Shown here one piece after another: positions 8,901 to 18,675 of a DNA stretch of 64,000 bases. This DNA comes from Symmachiella macrocystis (GTDB lineage: Bacteria; Planctomycetota; Planctomycetia; Planctomycetales; Planctomycetaceae), in assembly GCF_007860075.1 (NCBI RefSeq), contig NZ_SJPP01000001.1, positions 3,941,490 to 4,005,489 of the forward strand, given 5' to 3'. The notes below the pieces were generated by a model, which saw only the letters and a program-made list of their open reading frames with translations, did no database searches and was not told where the DNA came from. Within the stretch, counting starts at the first letter, position 1; each line of letters begins with the position of its first letter. Both the position numbers and the translations under genes were made by a program.

Positions 8901-9103
8901 GCGGCGTGGCCGCTTGGTTCGAGCTTCCGCTCGGGGTGGGGTAGGTCGCTCCCGTTGGTCGCTGCGGGTGGTGGTTGGGTGATGATTATTGCCGAGTCAC
9001 GTACGAGGGGAGCATTTACCAAATGCCCATCGAGAGTACAGCAGCGTTGCCCAACGCCAATTCCCCCTCCGAGCGGCAGCTCGCACCAAGCGGCCACGCC
9101 GCC
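8900..9103. repeat. 204-bp element with 43-bp inverted terminal arms
   Basis: The left arm (8900-8942, starting GGCGGCGTGGCCGCTTGG) and the right arm (9061-9103) are inverted copies over about 43 bases with a few mismatches. The arms flank about 118 bases without a gene. The left arm begins at the last base of the DUF1501 stop codon, and the right arm ends 13 bases from the 3' end of tRNA-Gly. The size and arms resemble a MITE or a REPIN, and no transposase is present. Confidence 0.8.
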
Positions 9104-9116
9104 TGAGCCGCCGCAG

Positions 9117-9188
9117 AGCGGGCGATGGGGATCGAACCCACGACATTTAGCTTGGGAAGCTAACGCTCTACCACTGAGCTACGCCCGC
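9117..9188 (-). tRNA. tRNA-Gly (CCC anticodon)
   Basis: The minus strand folds into a complete cloverleaf of 72 bases. The acceptor stem GCGGGCG pairs with CGCCCGC. The D arm is GCTCAGTGGTAGAGC. The anticodon stem TTAGC/GCTAA encloses the loop TTCCCAA, which gives anticodon CCC (reads GGG). The T arm has loop TTCGATC. The discriminator base is T and CCA is not encoded, so it would be added enzymatically. Confidence 0.94.
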
Positions 9189-9457
9189 AAAAAAACGCCG
9201 AGTTAGCGGTCAATGCGATGTCTTTCTTGATTCTACCGTGCATGGGATGGCATTCAAGGGACAGGCGGTAGCTGCTTTTGTGGTGGGGCGGTGTGAGTTG
9301 GCAGGAAGATTGTTGTGCTACCAACGCCAAATGCCGTCGATAGGCTTCTTGCCCGTCGACGGCATCAATGCCGTGTGTTCCGCCTTCGTGAGACATCCTG
9401 TCTCAGTCCATTGATGGCGGCGGCGTAATTGTGGCGAATTCTATCCGTGAACGATTG

Positions 9458-9772
9458 CTAAAACACATCCAATTTGAAGTGGTTCCCCGAGTGGTAGGGG
9501 CGTTCGGTCGGGTAGAAATTGTGCCAAGCGGGATTGTAGACCGGGATCCGCATTTCCGGCGGATAACGGTGATACAAGCTGTCATAGGATCGCATGTGTG
9601 CGCTGTAGTTGCGGGGATAATACACATACGGATAGTGGTAAAAACGGCCCCAATCATTGGGTTGCCCAACGCCGGCGGCGTGGACTTGGGCCGTGCTGTT
9701 TGAGCAATCCATCGTGGGAATGCCAATAATAGTCGACAGGAAAATTAATCCTGCCAATAGGGTCCGACGCAT
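9458..9772 (-). CDS. small exported protein with a YP-rich, HFKLDVF-ended domain
   Basis: The 104-residue protein has a clear signal peptide (about residues 1-33: basic start, hydrophobic core, 'VHA' before the predicted cut). A short mature part follows, rich in Tyr, Pro, His and Trp, with 'YYPRNYSAH', 'YHRYPPEMRIPVYNPAWHNFYP' and a C-terminal 'YHSGNHFKLDVF'. I recall similar short exported proteins with this ending from other planctomycetes, but no function can be given. Its ATG has AAGGAG eight bases upstream. It is transcribed divergently from the M28 peptidase. Confidence 0.75.
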   Translation of the reverse strand: MRRTLLAGLIFLSTIIGIPTMDCSNSTAQVHAAGVGQPNDWGRFYHYPYVYYPRNYSAHMRSYDSLYHRYPPEMRIPVYNPAWHNFYPTERPYHSGNHFKLDVF

Positions 9773-10226
9773 GGGGATCTCTCCTTAGTACCCAAAACGG
9801 CTGATGATGTTTTTATCGTGCGTTGACGGAATATGGGTCCGGCACGACTCAAACCGCGTCCCGGCCGAATTCAAGGTCTTACCCGAACCGGCTGGTCCTC
9901 CGTCTCGTAGGGCGGGATGATGCTCCGTTTCATCCCCCGAACGATTGTTCTTTCGTCTGTAGTCTTTTGTGTCCCGAATCAACGGAACCAAGCCGAGCAT
10001 GAGCGGCGCGACCACACTATTCATCGGCGCCCTACCGTCCCTTGCAACAGGAATAAACGGGAAGTTCGGCACCATCGGTTTGCCAAGCCCATTGGCGATG
10101 CCGTTCGATTGCGAGTCGCGCGGGTGAGACGTTTGGTGATTCGGTATTGCCCAAATTCAAACGTCCCACTAACTTAACGACTCCTCGCCATCCGCCGTTT
10201 CGACGGAAATTCCCGGAGTGTTTTGC
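9773..10226. other. divergent intergenic region
   Basis: These 454 bases lie between two divergent exported-protein genes. An open frame on the minus strand (9785-10075) has no SD and no family resemblance. An imperfect hairpin (GGGATGA 9914-9920 with TCATCCC 9930-9936) has no T-run. I see no supported gene. Confidence 0.5.
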
Positions 10227-11441
10227 ATGTATTTGAGCCGTAAATTATCCGGATATTTGCTTGTTTTACTGCTGTTTTGTGTGTCGCTGCCACGGCTGAC
10301 AGCGGCCGAAAAACCGGCAAACTCTCGTCAGTCCACCAGCTTTAACGGCCCTATTACAGCGGCAGAGGTTGAACCTCACGTACGTTTTCTGGCCAGCCCG
10401 CGCCTGGAGGGGCGCGGCAATGAGCGGAGCAAACGGGTTGCTCGTGACTATCTCATTAAACAATATGCCCATTGTGGGCTGAAACCGCTCTTTTCCGGTG
10501 GAAGTTACCTGCAGCCGATTTCTGGATCGCCCACCGCTGACGGCCAGCCTACGGTTCGCGGATACAATGTTGGTGCTTGGTTGCCCGGAAGCGATCCGCA
10601 GTTACGCGACGAGTTCGTGATCATCAGCGCGCATTATGATCATCTCGGTGTGCGGCGAGGCAAAGTCTATCCTGGAGCGGATGACAATGCCTCGAGCGTG
10701 GCGATGGTCTTAGAAACGGCGCGACAATTCACATCCGCTGCCAAGCCGCCCCGGCGCAGCATCGTGTTTCTCAACTTCGATCTCGAAGAGAACATGCTGT
10801 GGGGGTCGCGTTGGTTTGCATCACACCCTCCGTGGCCGTTGGAACGCGTTAAGCTGTTCATCACGGCCGATTTGCTCGGACGTTCGTTGGGGGATCTTCC
10901 CTTACGATCGGTGTTCGTGATCGGTAGCGAACTTGCGCCGAATTTGCGCGATCACATGCAACAGGTGGGACAGCCCGACGGATTGAAGGTGCATCGGTTG
11001 GGCGTCGATTTGATTGGTACGCGCAGCGACTACGGGCCGTTTCACGATCGGCGGATTCCGTTTTTGTTTTTCTCCACCGGAGAACATCCCGACTATCACA
11101 CGCCCCGCGACACGGCCGACCGTATCAATTATGAGCAACTGGCCCGCATTTCCAGCTTGGTGTTCCGGATTTCTCAAAGTGTGGCGAATGGGGATGAGCC
11201 GCCTCGTTGGACGTCGCAAACGACACCCGACATCGCAGAGGTGAAAACACTCTACGAAATCACCTCTAAAATCCTCGCAGCGTCGGAGGACGGCTCGTTG
11301 GAAATGGGCGGCGTCCAAAAGTTCTTCGTCTCGAACATCCACACCAAATTCGGCAGCATCATCGAGCGGGGGGAACTACGTTCCAATGAACGCCCTTGGT
11401 TGATCCGCTCCGCCCAATTTCTGCTGCTCACCGTCTTTTGA
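10227..11441 (+). CDS. secreted M28-family metallopeptidase
   Basis: M28 enzymes are zinc-dependent aminopeptidases or carboxypeptidases. The 404 residues start with a signal peptide (basic 'LSRK', hydrophobic 9-27). A helical pro-region-like part with 'VRFLASPRLEGRGNERS' follows, and then the catalytic domain. The zinc and catalytic residues are visible: H137 and D139 in 'AHYDHLG', D152 in 'PGADDNASS', E187/E188 in 'DLEEN', D215 in 'TADLLGR' and the last His in 'EHPDYHTPRDT'. The frame continues to a GTG nine bases earlier, but ATG 10227 has GGAG eight bases upstream. It probably digests peptides outside the cytoplasm; its exact substrate is unknown. Confidence 0.9.
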   Translation: MYLSRKLSGYLLVLLLFCVSLPRLTAAEKPANSRQSTSFNGPITAAEVEPHVRFLASPRLEGRGNERSKRVARDYLIKQYAHCGLKPLFSGGSYLQPISGSPTADGQPTVRGYNVGAWLPGSDPQLRDEFVIISAHYDHLGVRRGKVYPGADDNASSVAMVLETARQFTSAAKPPRRSIVFLNFDLEENMLWGSRWFASHPPWPLERVKLFITADLLGRSLGDLPLRSVFVIGSELAPNLRDHMQQVGQPDGLKVHRLGVDLIGTRSDYGPFHDRRIPFLFFSTGEHPDYHTPRDTADRINYEQLARISSLVFRISQSVANGDEPPRWTSQTTPDIAEVKTLYEITSKILAASEDGSLEMGGVQKFFVSNIHTKFGSIIERGELRSNERPWLIRSAQFLLLTVF

Positions 11442-11455
11442 GACGTCAACCGCCG

Positions 11456-12403
11456 TTACTGGGCAGCCTGTGGTTTCGCGGCCATCTCGTGCGCCTGTTT
11501 CCAGGTGATGACTTCGATGCCAAGCTTTTTGACCTCTGCGATGACTTCCGGGTCTTGGAAGATCCGGCGGTCGTCGTCTCGCAATTTGTAGCTCCCGGTA
11601 ATCGCCTCAAGTTCCGGTCCGTCGTAGCCGCAGTGGATGATGATTTCGCTGAGCCCTGGTTTCAGATTGCGAATCACATTCAGGTAATGGGCCTTACGGA
11701 CTTCGTGCGGGCCGCCTTGATAATACATGGTCACAAAATCCAACACCGGCAGGCCGTTGGACTGCAGCAATTGTTTTTTGGCGTCGAAGTTGTCTTTGAG
11801 TCCCGGGTACTGTTTCAAACGTTCGGGAGGAATATTCGCCATGAACAAGACTGGCAAATTGTAGTCGACTCCCAATCGCACATAGATCTCAAACAGGTCG
11901 GCCCGCATCAGCAGCGTTCCCATGTGGGTGTCGAGGTGTGACAGCGGAATTCCCATTTCCTTGGCACGGTCGATTTGTGCACGCAGTTCGATTTCGACCT
12001 CATCTGCACGCGCATTGGCGACAACTGCTTCGGCGCCGCGATACATGTAACCATCTTCATCCAACAGGCTGGGAACCTTGTTCCGCTCGGCGACCGGCCG
12101 CCAACGGTAGTTTTTAAACTCCGAATTGACGGTCAGGTGAATGCCGTAATCTTTGTCTGGGTTTTCGCGGGCATAGGCGGCGAATTCTGGCAACCAAGGG
12201 CAGGGGACCATGATGCTTGCCGAGGAGACAATCCCATTCTCCATCGCTTCAATCGTTCCTCGATTGACCGAATGCGACATCCCCGCATCATCAGAATGAA
12301 TAATCAAATAACGCTTGCCGTTGTTCTCGTCCTCCGCAACAGCCGCAGTGATGCTGCACGCTAACACGCAGCAGATCGCTAGAATTCCTCGGAAACCGTT
12401 CAT
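11456..12403 (-). CDS. exported YdjC/ChbG-type carbohydrate deacetylase
   Basis: The YdjC/ChbG family removes acetyl groups from N-acetylated oligosaccharides with a metal-dependent, polysaccharide-deacetylase-like barrel. The protein (315 residues) has a signal peptide (about 1-23, 'AAVAE'). It carries the metal-site motif IIHSDDAGMSHSVN, then 'GIHLTVNSEF' and 'LSHLDTHMGTL' (further ligand histidines), and ends with 'IIHCGYDGPE'. A longer frame exists, but ATG 12403 follows GAGGAG at about nine bases and gives a proper signal sequence. The lipoprotein gene upstream is co-directional and 134 bases away. The peptidase gene converges on it with 14 bases between. Confidence 0.87.
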   Translation of the reverse strand: MNGFRGILAICCVLACSITAAVAEDENNGKRYLIIHSDDAGMSHSVNRGTIEAMENGIVSSASIMVPCPWLPEFAAYARENPDKDYGIHLTVNSEFKNYRWRPVAERNKVPSLLDEDGYMYRGAEAVVANARADEVEIELRAQIDRAKEMGIPLSHLDTHMGTLLMRADLFEIYVRLGVDYNLPVLFMANIPPERLKQYPGLKDNFDAKKQLLQSNGLPVLDFVTMYYQGGPHEVRKAHYLNVIRNLKPGLSEIIIHCGYDGPELEAITGSYKLRDDDRRIFQDPEVIAEVKKLGIEVITWKQAHEMAAKPQAAQ

Positions 12404-12537
12404 TTCGCCGCACTCCTCACGCGTTGATGATGATCTTTGAAAAATTAAGATTTGTGTTTTGCGCTCGCGTCGTAGTGACACGTCGCGCCGCCATTTTGTG
12501 CTGTCGAGTGTTTTCGTCTGAGTCGTATTCGCCCCGC

Positions 12538-13272
12538 TCAATCCTTGATCGTTTGGATCAATTCACTGGCTTCTGCGGCTGCCGGGGTCTCAGGAAATTC
12601 ATCAATGATTGTTTGCAACCGTTGTTTTGCTTTCTCCGGGGATCGCTTCATCAAGGATTTGGCCATTCTTAGATCGCCAGCGGCTTTAGCCTCGGCGGTT
12701 CGCTGCGGCGTTTCGGGGTCACCTTCGGTAGCGACGGATGCATTATCATTCACCGGACTGGCTTTTCCGTTGGGACCCACCTTAATGTTTGGCAACGTCA
12801 CATCCGGGTCGGGGGCATCTATGGCATAGACCTGTTGTTTGTCGATCCGCATCAACCGGCATTCCCAGTCGTCCTGGTCGTTCAGGTGCACAAAACATTC
12901 CACCGTGTAACGGGGCAAATTCGGTTCCTTGCCTTGAAGGACCCCGAAAGCGGACCACTCTTCCGTCTTGGGGAAATACTTCATCAGCGGATCTCGATAG
13001 TCGCCGTTGGCGCGATATTTCTGCTGCACAAATCGCTTGACAAAAAACTCCGCTGCAATCGACGCGTGCTCTTCGGTCCCCACGCGTTCCATCGATTTGA
13101 GCTCGACGGAAGCCTTATCGACTCGCTCGGTTTGCGGTTGGTGCCTTGGGTCGATTTTGGGAGGGGCAGGGACGGTCTCTGCGGGTTTCTCGACTTCCTC
13201 TTTAGTCCCCAGGCATGCCACCATGCAGGACAACCCGGTAGCCAGTATCAATCCTAAGATGAATCGGTTCAT
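12538..13272 (-). CDS. predicted lipoprotein of unknown function
   Basis: The 244-residue protein starts with a type II signal: 'NRFILGLILATGLSCMVAC', with Cys as the first mature residue. A proline-rich linker follows ('ETVPAPPKIDPRHQP'). A globular part contains 'AAEFFVKRFVQQKYR' and 'YTVECFVHLNDQDDWECRLMRI', and the C-terminal helical part ('AKSLMKRSPEKAKQRLQTIIDEFP') resembles a single TPR-like hairpin. No family is recognised. ATG 13272 is preferred over the longer frame because GAAAGG lies about seven bases upstream and the lipobox then falls at the right distance. It is probably anchored in a membrane. Confidence 0.75.
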   Translation of the reverse strand: MNRFILGLILATGLSCMVACLGTKEEVEKPAETVPAPPKIDPRHQPQTERVDKASVELKSMERVGTEEHASIAAEFFVKRFVQQKYRANGDYRDPLMKYFPKTEEWSAFGVLQGKEPNLPRYTVECFVHLNDQDDWECRLMRIDKQQVYAIDAPDPDVTLPNIKVGPNGKASPVNDNASVATEGDPETPQRTAEAKAAGDLRMAKSLMKRSPEKAKQRLQTIIDEFPETPAAAEASELIQTIKD

Positions 13273-13540
13273 GGTTAGACCTTTCAACATCAGGGCGTCC
13301 GCCGTTTCTTTTTGATGATTCGGTTTTTGCAACTAGAAATCAATTTATGACTCCCTATCGTCACGACATTCACAACCTGCTGCAAGGCAGTTTACCCATG
13401 GTTTTAAAAAAACGGTGCAACAGCCAGCGCTTTTTCATTCCTCGATGAATCTTGCGGAAAAAAAGTTGTCGTCATCCCGCTGCTGCCTAAAATTCTACTA
13501 ATTAGCCGCTAGCCATTCGTATCAGATAGATCCTTAGATT

Positions 13541-14035
13541 ATGCCTGTAACGATCATCCCTGACCTGCAACGTGGCGGTTTCATTCTCCATTGCGAACAA
13601 CGACTGCCTGTCCCGCTGGAGGAGGTCTTCGAATTTTTTTCCGATGCCTGTGCACTGGAGTCGATTACGCCCCCCTGGCTGAATTTCCATGTCGTAACCC
13701 CTTCTCCCATCGGAATTACCGCCGGCACCCTAATTGATTACAAGCTCCGCATGCACGGTATTCCGATGCGGTGGCAGAGCGAAATCACTGTCTGGGAACC
13801 TCCTTTCCGGTTCATAGATTCTCAGCGGAAAGGTCCCTACAAGCACTGGGAACACGAGCATACGTTCCGCACAGACAATGGCGGAACGATTGTGGGAGAC
13901 ACCGTCCACTATTCCGTTCCCGGCGGAGCAATGATTCATCGCCTGTTAGTGAAACGTGACTTGGAACGAATTTTCTCGTACCGACAACAGGCAATCAGTC
14001 AACGCTTTGCCAGTGAACTGATCGCAGCCGATTAG
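13541..14035 (+). CDS. SRPBCC-fold (START/polyketide-cyclase-like) protein
   Basis: The 164 residues fit a ligand-binding SRPBCC helix-grip fold. 'FILHCEQRLPVPLEEVFEFFSDACALESITPPWLNF' matches the typical beginning where a pocket protein replaces the usual 'FxDPxNL'. 'WQSEITVWEPPFRFIDSQRKGPYKHWEHEHTF' and a C-terminal amphipathic helix follow. The family binds hydrophobic ligands, and a specific ligand cannot be read from sequence. It is soluble and lacks a signal peptide. Its stop codon overlaps that of the convergent pectate lyase (shared bases TTAG). Confidence 0.8.
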   Translation: MPVTIIPDLQRGGFILHCEQRLPVPLEEVFEFFSDACALESITPPWLNFHVVTPSPIGITAGTLIDYKLRMHGIPMRWQSEITVWEPPFRFIDSQRKGPYKHWEHEHTFRTDNGGTIVGDTVHYSVPGGAMIHRLLVKRDLERIFSYRQQAISQRFASELIAAD

Positions 14036-15537
14036 CGTGAGTTTTTCGATGCGGCAATGAATCGTGCCAACTTGACGATGTTATCGGAAAAGGTTTGGCT
14101 ATTGATGCAAGGCGTATTGGCTGGAATGTTGCTGCGATTGCGCTGGCGAGCGGGTTCAATCCAGGCGCCGTTTTCCTTTTGGGCGTCAACAACAGCGGCG
14201 GCTCGTTGTTTCAATTTCGCTGACAATCGCGGTGCTTTTTTGAGTTCGGTAAGCGGTTTCGCAGAGCCTGGATGATTGCTGTTTTTTCGTTTGTCATATT
14301 CTTTGGCGATCGCGTCCAGGTTATTGCGGGTTTTGAATCCATAATGCGTCGGCATGTCGTCGTCGCTGTACGTCAGCTGATAATCCTTGGTGAAGTACAA
14401 GGGCGTGTTGGTCCCGATTTCATAGAACCGTGCTAATCGCCCATCGGACAAGACGCCGGATTGGTAATACGCCAAGGCACGCGGGATCGGCTGAAGAAAC
14501 TTTGCCTTGCCGGTCCGGTCATACAACCGCAACAGCGTCCGCATCACTCCTTGCGACTCAGCACCGGTGAGCGCGGGAGGTTCGAACTTGCGTGCCCAAG
14601 CGGGGTGCATCTCCGCGTCGTATTGTTGTGCCCAACCCGGCTGTGGTTCGGGCAGTTGCGCCAGTAAGATAAAATCACCCGCCCGCTCCGCAGCGGCCAT
14701 GTATTGGGGGTCATCGTAGATTTCCGCCGCCCGAAACATGAGGTCGACCATGTCCGCGATCGTGTTGTCGTTGAAAGTGTAATAGCTGCGGTAATCGATC
14801 GCCGGGTAGGTTCGTGACCACTCATCAGGAAAACTCGCCGATTTGACGGGGAATTTTTCCGAGTCAGGCGCCGCCGAAAACCGTTGCGGCCATGCGCCGA
14901 TGGGGTATTGCGCATCCAGCAGCGATTGCAGTGCGAACTGCGCGGATTCATGAATCGGTTGATCCTGAAAAATCAGCGCGCGATCAATCCGCATCATAAA
15001 CCGCAGCGCGGCTTGTGTCGTATTGTCATCCAGAGTCGTCGTATTCCGCGGCGGACGTTTTTTCTTTTTCTGATGCGGTGTTTCATCCGCGTTGGATTTG
15101 TCTTGGTCGTCGCTTTGGTTCTTATCGGCGCAGTAAGCGTGCTTTTTGCGATCTTCCGGAGCGAATTCGATTCGGTAGTCCCAGCCGCCTGATTGCAGTT
15201 GTCCCTGTACCAAAGCGCGTGCCGTTTCCCGGGCTGCTTCGAGATAATATTTATCGCCGGTCAGTTCGTAAACATCCAAATAGGCTGCCCCGACCGACGG
15301 GGTTCCTGGTGGTTGCACCCAAGCGGTTGTTGCGGATGCGGGGACTTCTCCTTCGCGCTCGCTAAAATCCGCCGCATACCGCCATAAGTATCCCCCTTCG
15401 ATCGACACATGGTCGCGAAAGTATTCCACCCCGCGCCGCAGAGCCTGTTGAGCCTCGTCAACGCTCAAGTCGTCCGCCGTGGCCGTGGAAGGAATCATCA
15501 CCGCAATCAAGGCAATCACCATCGTAGTTCGCCGCAC
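14032..15537 (-). CDS. secreted pectate lyase, PL10 (PelA-like)
   Basis: PL10 lyases cleave polygalacturonate by beta-elimination in an (alpha/alpha) barrel. The protein (501 residues) has a signal peptide (about 1-21). Family-like segments are 'SIEGGYLWRYAADFS', 'GGWDYRIEF', 'DDNTTQAALRFMMRI', 'AQYPIGAWPQRF' and 'YYTFNDNTIADMVDLM'. An acidic and lysine-rich insert (about 147-165, 'HQKKKKRPP') is unusual. Whether it acts on pectin or another uronate polymer in this organism is unknown. It starts with GTG and has GAGGAG about nine bases upstream. It lies 144 bases after two tandem DUF1501 genes in the same direction. Confidence 0.85.
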   Translation of the reverse strand: MRRTTMVIALIAVMIPSTATADDLSVDEAQQALRRGVEYFRDHVSIEGGYLWRYAADFSEREGEVPASATTAWVQPPGTPSVGAAYLDVYELTGDKYYLEAARETARALVQGQLQSGGWDYRIEFAPEDRKKHAYCADKNQSDDQDKSNADETPHQKKKKRPPRNTTTLDDNTTQAALRFMMRIDRALIFQDQPIHESAQFALQSLLDAQYPIGAWPQRFSAAPDSEKFPVKSASFPDEWSRTYPAIDYRSYYTFNDNTIADMVDLMFRAAEIYDDPQYMAAAERAGDFILLAQLPEPQPGWAQQYDAEMHPAWARKFEPPALTGAESQGVMRTLLRLYDRTGKAKFLQPIPRALAYYQSGVLSDGRLARFYEIGTNTPLYFTKDYQLTYSDDDMPTHYGFKTRNNLDAIAKEYDKRKNSNHPGSAKPLTELKKAPRLSAKLKQRAAAVVDAQKENGAWIEPARQRNRSNIPANTPCINSQTFSDNIVKLARFIAASKNSR

Positions 15538-15681
15538 AGAATCTCACTCCTCAACAAACAAAAACTCGTGTCTCAAATGATTTCAAATGCTGGAAACCCG
15601 CGCCCCGGGAGGGCGAAGCTCACGCTGAGCCGCGCACAACAAATTGCGTTCCCCATCCCATACAAAACGCACAACAGAAAA

Positions 15682-17121
15682 TCACGCCAACAGCTCGCGC
15701 ACGATTTTCCCATGCACGTCCGTCAGCCGGAAATAGCGGCCTTGGAATTTGTACGTCAATTTCTCGTGATCGATCCCTAAGCAATGCAGCATCGTGGCGT
15801 GCAAATCGTAGATATGCACCGGGTCGGCGGTGATGTTGTAGCTGTAGTCGTCCGTCTCGCCGAAAGTCAGCCCGCCTTTGATACCGCCGCCGGCCAGCCA
15901 CATCGAGAAGCAACGGGGATGATGGTCGCGACCGTAATCGTCGGCCGTCAGTTTGCCTTGGCAATAAACCGTGCGGCCAAATTCTCCGCCCCAGACAACG
16001 AGAGTATCTTCCAGCAGGCCACGTTGTTTTAAATCCTGAACCAATGCCGCTGACGCTTGATCGGTGGCAGCGCACTGCTTGCCAATATCCCTGGGTAAGT
16101 TGAGGTGCTGATCCCAACCACGATGGAACAATTGGATAAACCGCACGCCGCGCTCAGCCAGCCGCCGCGCTAACAAACAGTTCGCGGCGAACGTTCCCGG
16201 CTTCTTGGAGTCGGCACCGTAATGCTCAAAAATATGTTGCGGCTCGCTGGAGACATCCGTCAATTCCGGCACCGAGGTCTGCATGCGATAAGCGAGTTCA
16301 TATTGGGCGATGCGGGTGGCGATTTCGGGATCGCCGAATTCGTTCAGCTTCAGTCGATTCATTTCCGCCAAGTCATCCAGCACACGGCGGCGGGTGGGAT
16401 CGTCGATTCCTTGTGGATTCGAGAGGAACAACACCGGATCGCCGACGGAGCGGAATTTGACGCCTTGGTACTGCGTGGGCAAAAAGCCGCTGCCCCACAA
16501 ACGATCGTAGAGGGGCTGTCCGCCATCGCCGGAAACCATCGTCACAAACGCCGGCAAGTCACGATTGTCGCTGCCCAAACCATAAGCCAACCACGATCCC
16601 ATACTGGGCCGCCCGGCGAGTTCGGCTCCTGTTTGAAAAAACGTAATCGCCGGGTCGTGGTTGACCGCTTTGGTGTTCAGCGAACGGATGATGCAAATAT
16701 CATCCGCAATCTTCGCTGTGTGCGGCAACAGCTCGCTGATTTCCTGCCCGCTTTCGCCATGTTTGTCGAAACGAAATTTGCTCGGCGCGACCGGAAAGCG
16801 GGCTTGCCGCGAGGTCATTCCGGTCAGGCGCTGCCCTTGGCGAATCGAATCGGGTAAATCGGTGCCGCGGAGTTCTCCTAAATTTGGCTTGTGATCGAAC
16901 AGGTCCATCTGCGAGGGACCGCCCGATTGGAATAAATAGATCACTCGCTTCGCACGCGGGGCGAAATTTGGAAACCCCGGCAATCCCCCTCCGTCGGCCG
17001 CTTGCGCAGTGGGGGATTCATTCAGCAGTGATGCTAAAGCCGCCACACCGATGCCGCTGGCGGAACGGCCAAAAAAATGCCGCCGCGTTAATATCGATTT
17101 CCAATTGGCCGGAGTCGGCAT
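15682..17121 (-). CDS. DUF1501 protein, Tat-exported (second of three)
   Basis: The 479-residue protein has a Tat-like leader with '[22 protein letters not shown]'. It contains the classic DUF1501 blocks: '[14 protein letters not shown]', '[18 protein letters not shown]', 'GGEFGRT', '[17 protein letters not shown]' and a C-terminal '[14 protein letters not shown]'. Family membership in the alkaline-phosphatase superfamily is clear, but the substrate is unknown. ATG 17121 follows AGGA at about eight bases, and an upstream extension of the frame lacks support. It is 31 bases downstream of another DUF1501 gene and probably shares its transcript. No DUF1549/DUF1553 partner is present. Confidence 0.92.
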   Translation of the reverse strand: MPTPANWKSILTRRHFFGRSASGIGVAALASLLNESPTAQAADGGGLPGFPNFAPRAKRVIYLFQSGGPSQMDLFDHKPNLGELRGTDLPDSIRQGQRLTGMTSRQARFPVAPSKFRFDKHGESGQEISELLPHTAKIADDICIIRSLNTKAVNHDPAITFFQTGAELAGRPSMGSWLAYGLGSDNRDLPAFVTMVSGDGGQPLYDRLWGSGFLPTQYQGVKFRSVGDPVLFLSNPQGIDDPTRRRVLDDLAEMNRLKLNEFGDPEIATRIAQYELAYRMQTSVPELTDVSSEPQHIFEHYGADSKKPGTFAANCLLARRLAERGVRFIQLFHRGWDQHLNLPRDIGKQCAATDQASAALVQDLKQRGLLEDTLVVWGGEFGRTVYCQGKLTADDYGRDHHPRCFSMWLAGGGIKGGLTFGETDDYSYNITADPVHIYDLHATMLHCLGIDHEKLTYKFQGRYFRLTDVHGKIVRELLA

Positions 17122-17152
17122 GAGATCATTCCTGGAACGTGTCGCCGCAAAC

Positions 17153-18523
17153 TCAAAGTAATCCCGCGATCGGTTCGCCAAACGGCAAAATGGATATCGG
17201 GCGTCCTCCATAGTCGACGAACTGCTGCGTATAATCAACGCCCAGATGCCGATAAACGGTCGCCAACAAATCTTGCGGCGAATGCGGCGACTCGACCGGA
17301 TAGGCAGCCTTGCTGTCAGTGGCTCCGATAACGCGCCCCATTTGCAAATCGCCGCCCGAAATCAACGCCGAATAGGCATTGGGCCAATGATCGCGGCCGA
17401 CGGAGTCATTCGGTGTTCCCTTGCGAATCCGTGGTGTGCGACCAAATTCGCCGACCACCACAACCAGAATCCGGCGATTCAACCCGCGGTCCCAAATGTC
17501 TTCGATCATTGTCGTCAACGCCTGATCCAGATAGGGCAAGCGTGTCCGCATGAAGGTCGCAAAATGTCCCGGGCGGCCGGCATTGCCGGGATGGTCGTCC
17601 CAGTTCGTGAATTCGTCGCCCCGCTTTGGCGAGTTCATCATCAGGCTCACGACCCCCGTCCCCGCTTCGGCCAAACGCCGCGCTAGCAAAAACGATTGCC
17701 CCCACATATTGCGGCCATATCGATCGCGAAGCTTGTCGGGTTCCTGGTTGATATCGAACGCATCGGCCACTTGCGGAGTGGTCAGCATATTGAAGGCGTG
17801 TTGGCGAAACGCGTTCGTCCCAGCCAGCGCCTCGTTGAGATCCAAGTCGCTACGAAATCGATCAAACTGCGCCAGTAGTGCCTTGCGGTCATCCAGTCCC
17901 CGCTCTTGGAGTTGCGGCGCGATCTTCAATTCGGGCGGGGCGTAGTTTTCTGCAGCCGGATTGCCGACCACGAATGGTTGTTGCGCAACACCCAAGTACG
18001 TCGGACGTGTGAAATAAAACGAAGAGGGGGTTGCCACATATTGCGGCATCCCCGACCGATGCCCGCCTCGCACGCGGCTGACAATGCTGCCAATGTCGGG
18101 ATGTTCGCTTTTGGATTGCGACGTAGGATCAAGAACCGCCGGCCGTTTCCCGGTGCAAACAATAATGCCCCCATCGCTGTGAATCCCGACATCATGGTTC
18201 AGCGAGCGGACAATTGAAAACTTATCCGCGATCTTCGCCTGTAGCGGAAAGTGTTCGCAGATATCCATTCCGGGTACTGACGTGGAAATCGGCGAGAAGA
18301 CGCTGCGTGTTTCCACCGGTGCGTGCGGCTTGAGGTCGTAGGTTTCCAGTTGCGACGGACCGCCGTGCAGATAGCACAAAATGACCGACGTGTCGCTGCT
18401 CAGCGTTCCCGCCGCCGCGCGCCCGGCGGCAATGTCGAATAACGTCGCTCCCCCCAGCGCAAACGACCCGATCCGCAGGAATTCGCGGCGATTGACCGGA
18501 CCGGGGCATCGAGCAGGGACCAT
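17153..18523 (-). CDS. DUF1501 protein, Tat-exported (third of three)
   Basis: The 456 residues begin with a Tat leader carrying '[21 protein letters not shown]'. They show divergent DUF1501 blocks: '[14 protein letters not shown]', '[26 protein letters not shown]', 'NWDDHPGN', 'GEFGRTPRI' and '[16 protein letters not shown]'. It differs strongly from its downstream neighbour, so the two are separate paralogues, not a recent duplication. ATG 18523 is chosen because CAGGA lies eight bases upstream. It is the first gene of a likely unit with the second DUF1501 gene and perhaps pectate lyase. Confidence 0.92.
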   Translation of the reverse strand: MVPARCPGPVNRREFLRIGSFALGGATLFDIAAGRAAAGTLSSDTSVILCYLHGGPSQLETYDLKPHAPVETRSVFSPISTSVPGMDICEHFPLQAKIADKFSIVRSLNHDVGIHSDGGIIVCTGKRPAVLDPTSQSKSEHPDIGSIVSRVRGGHRSGMPQYVATPSSFYFTRPTYLGVAQQPFVVGNPAAENYAPPELKIAPQLQERGLDDRKALLAQFDRFRSDLDLNEALAGTNAFRQHAFNMLTTPQVADAFDINQEPDKLRDRYGRNMWGQSFLLARRLAEAGTGVVSLMMNSPKRGDEFTNWDDHPGNAGRPGHFATFMRTRLPYLDQALTTMIEDIWDRGLNRRILVVVVGEFGRTPRIRKGTPNDSVGRDHWPNAYSALISGGDLQMGRVIGATDSKAAYPVESPHSPQDLLATVYRHLGVDYTQQFVDYGGRPISILPFGEPIAGLL

Positions 18524-18675
18524 ACAAAAATCCTGGTGAAATTCGGGATTCTGCAAACAAACGACGCTAACATCCTACCGTATGACAATAAACATCGGCA
18601 ACCCTTTATGGGTTTTGGGGCCCCTGGGGTTACTCGCGTTCGCACGGCATGAGACGTTATACTCTTGCTCTCGTA

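Noticed and set aside
9785-10075. 96-codon minus-strand frame and a tRNA-like T-arm near 9840
   Set aside because: The frame has no SD. The GGTTTGAGTC stretch looks like a T-loop, but its stem does not pair and no acceptor or anticodon arm can be built.
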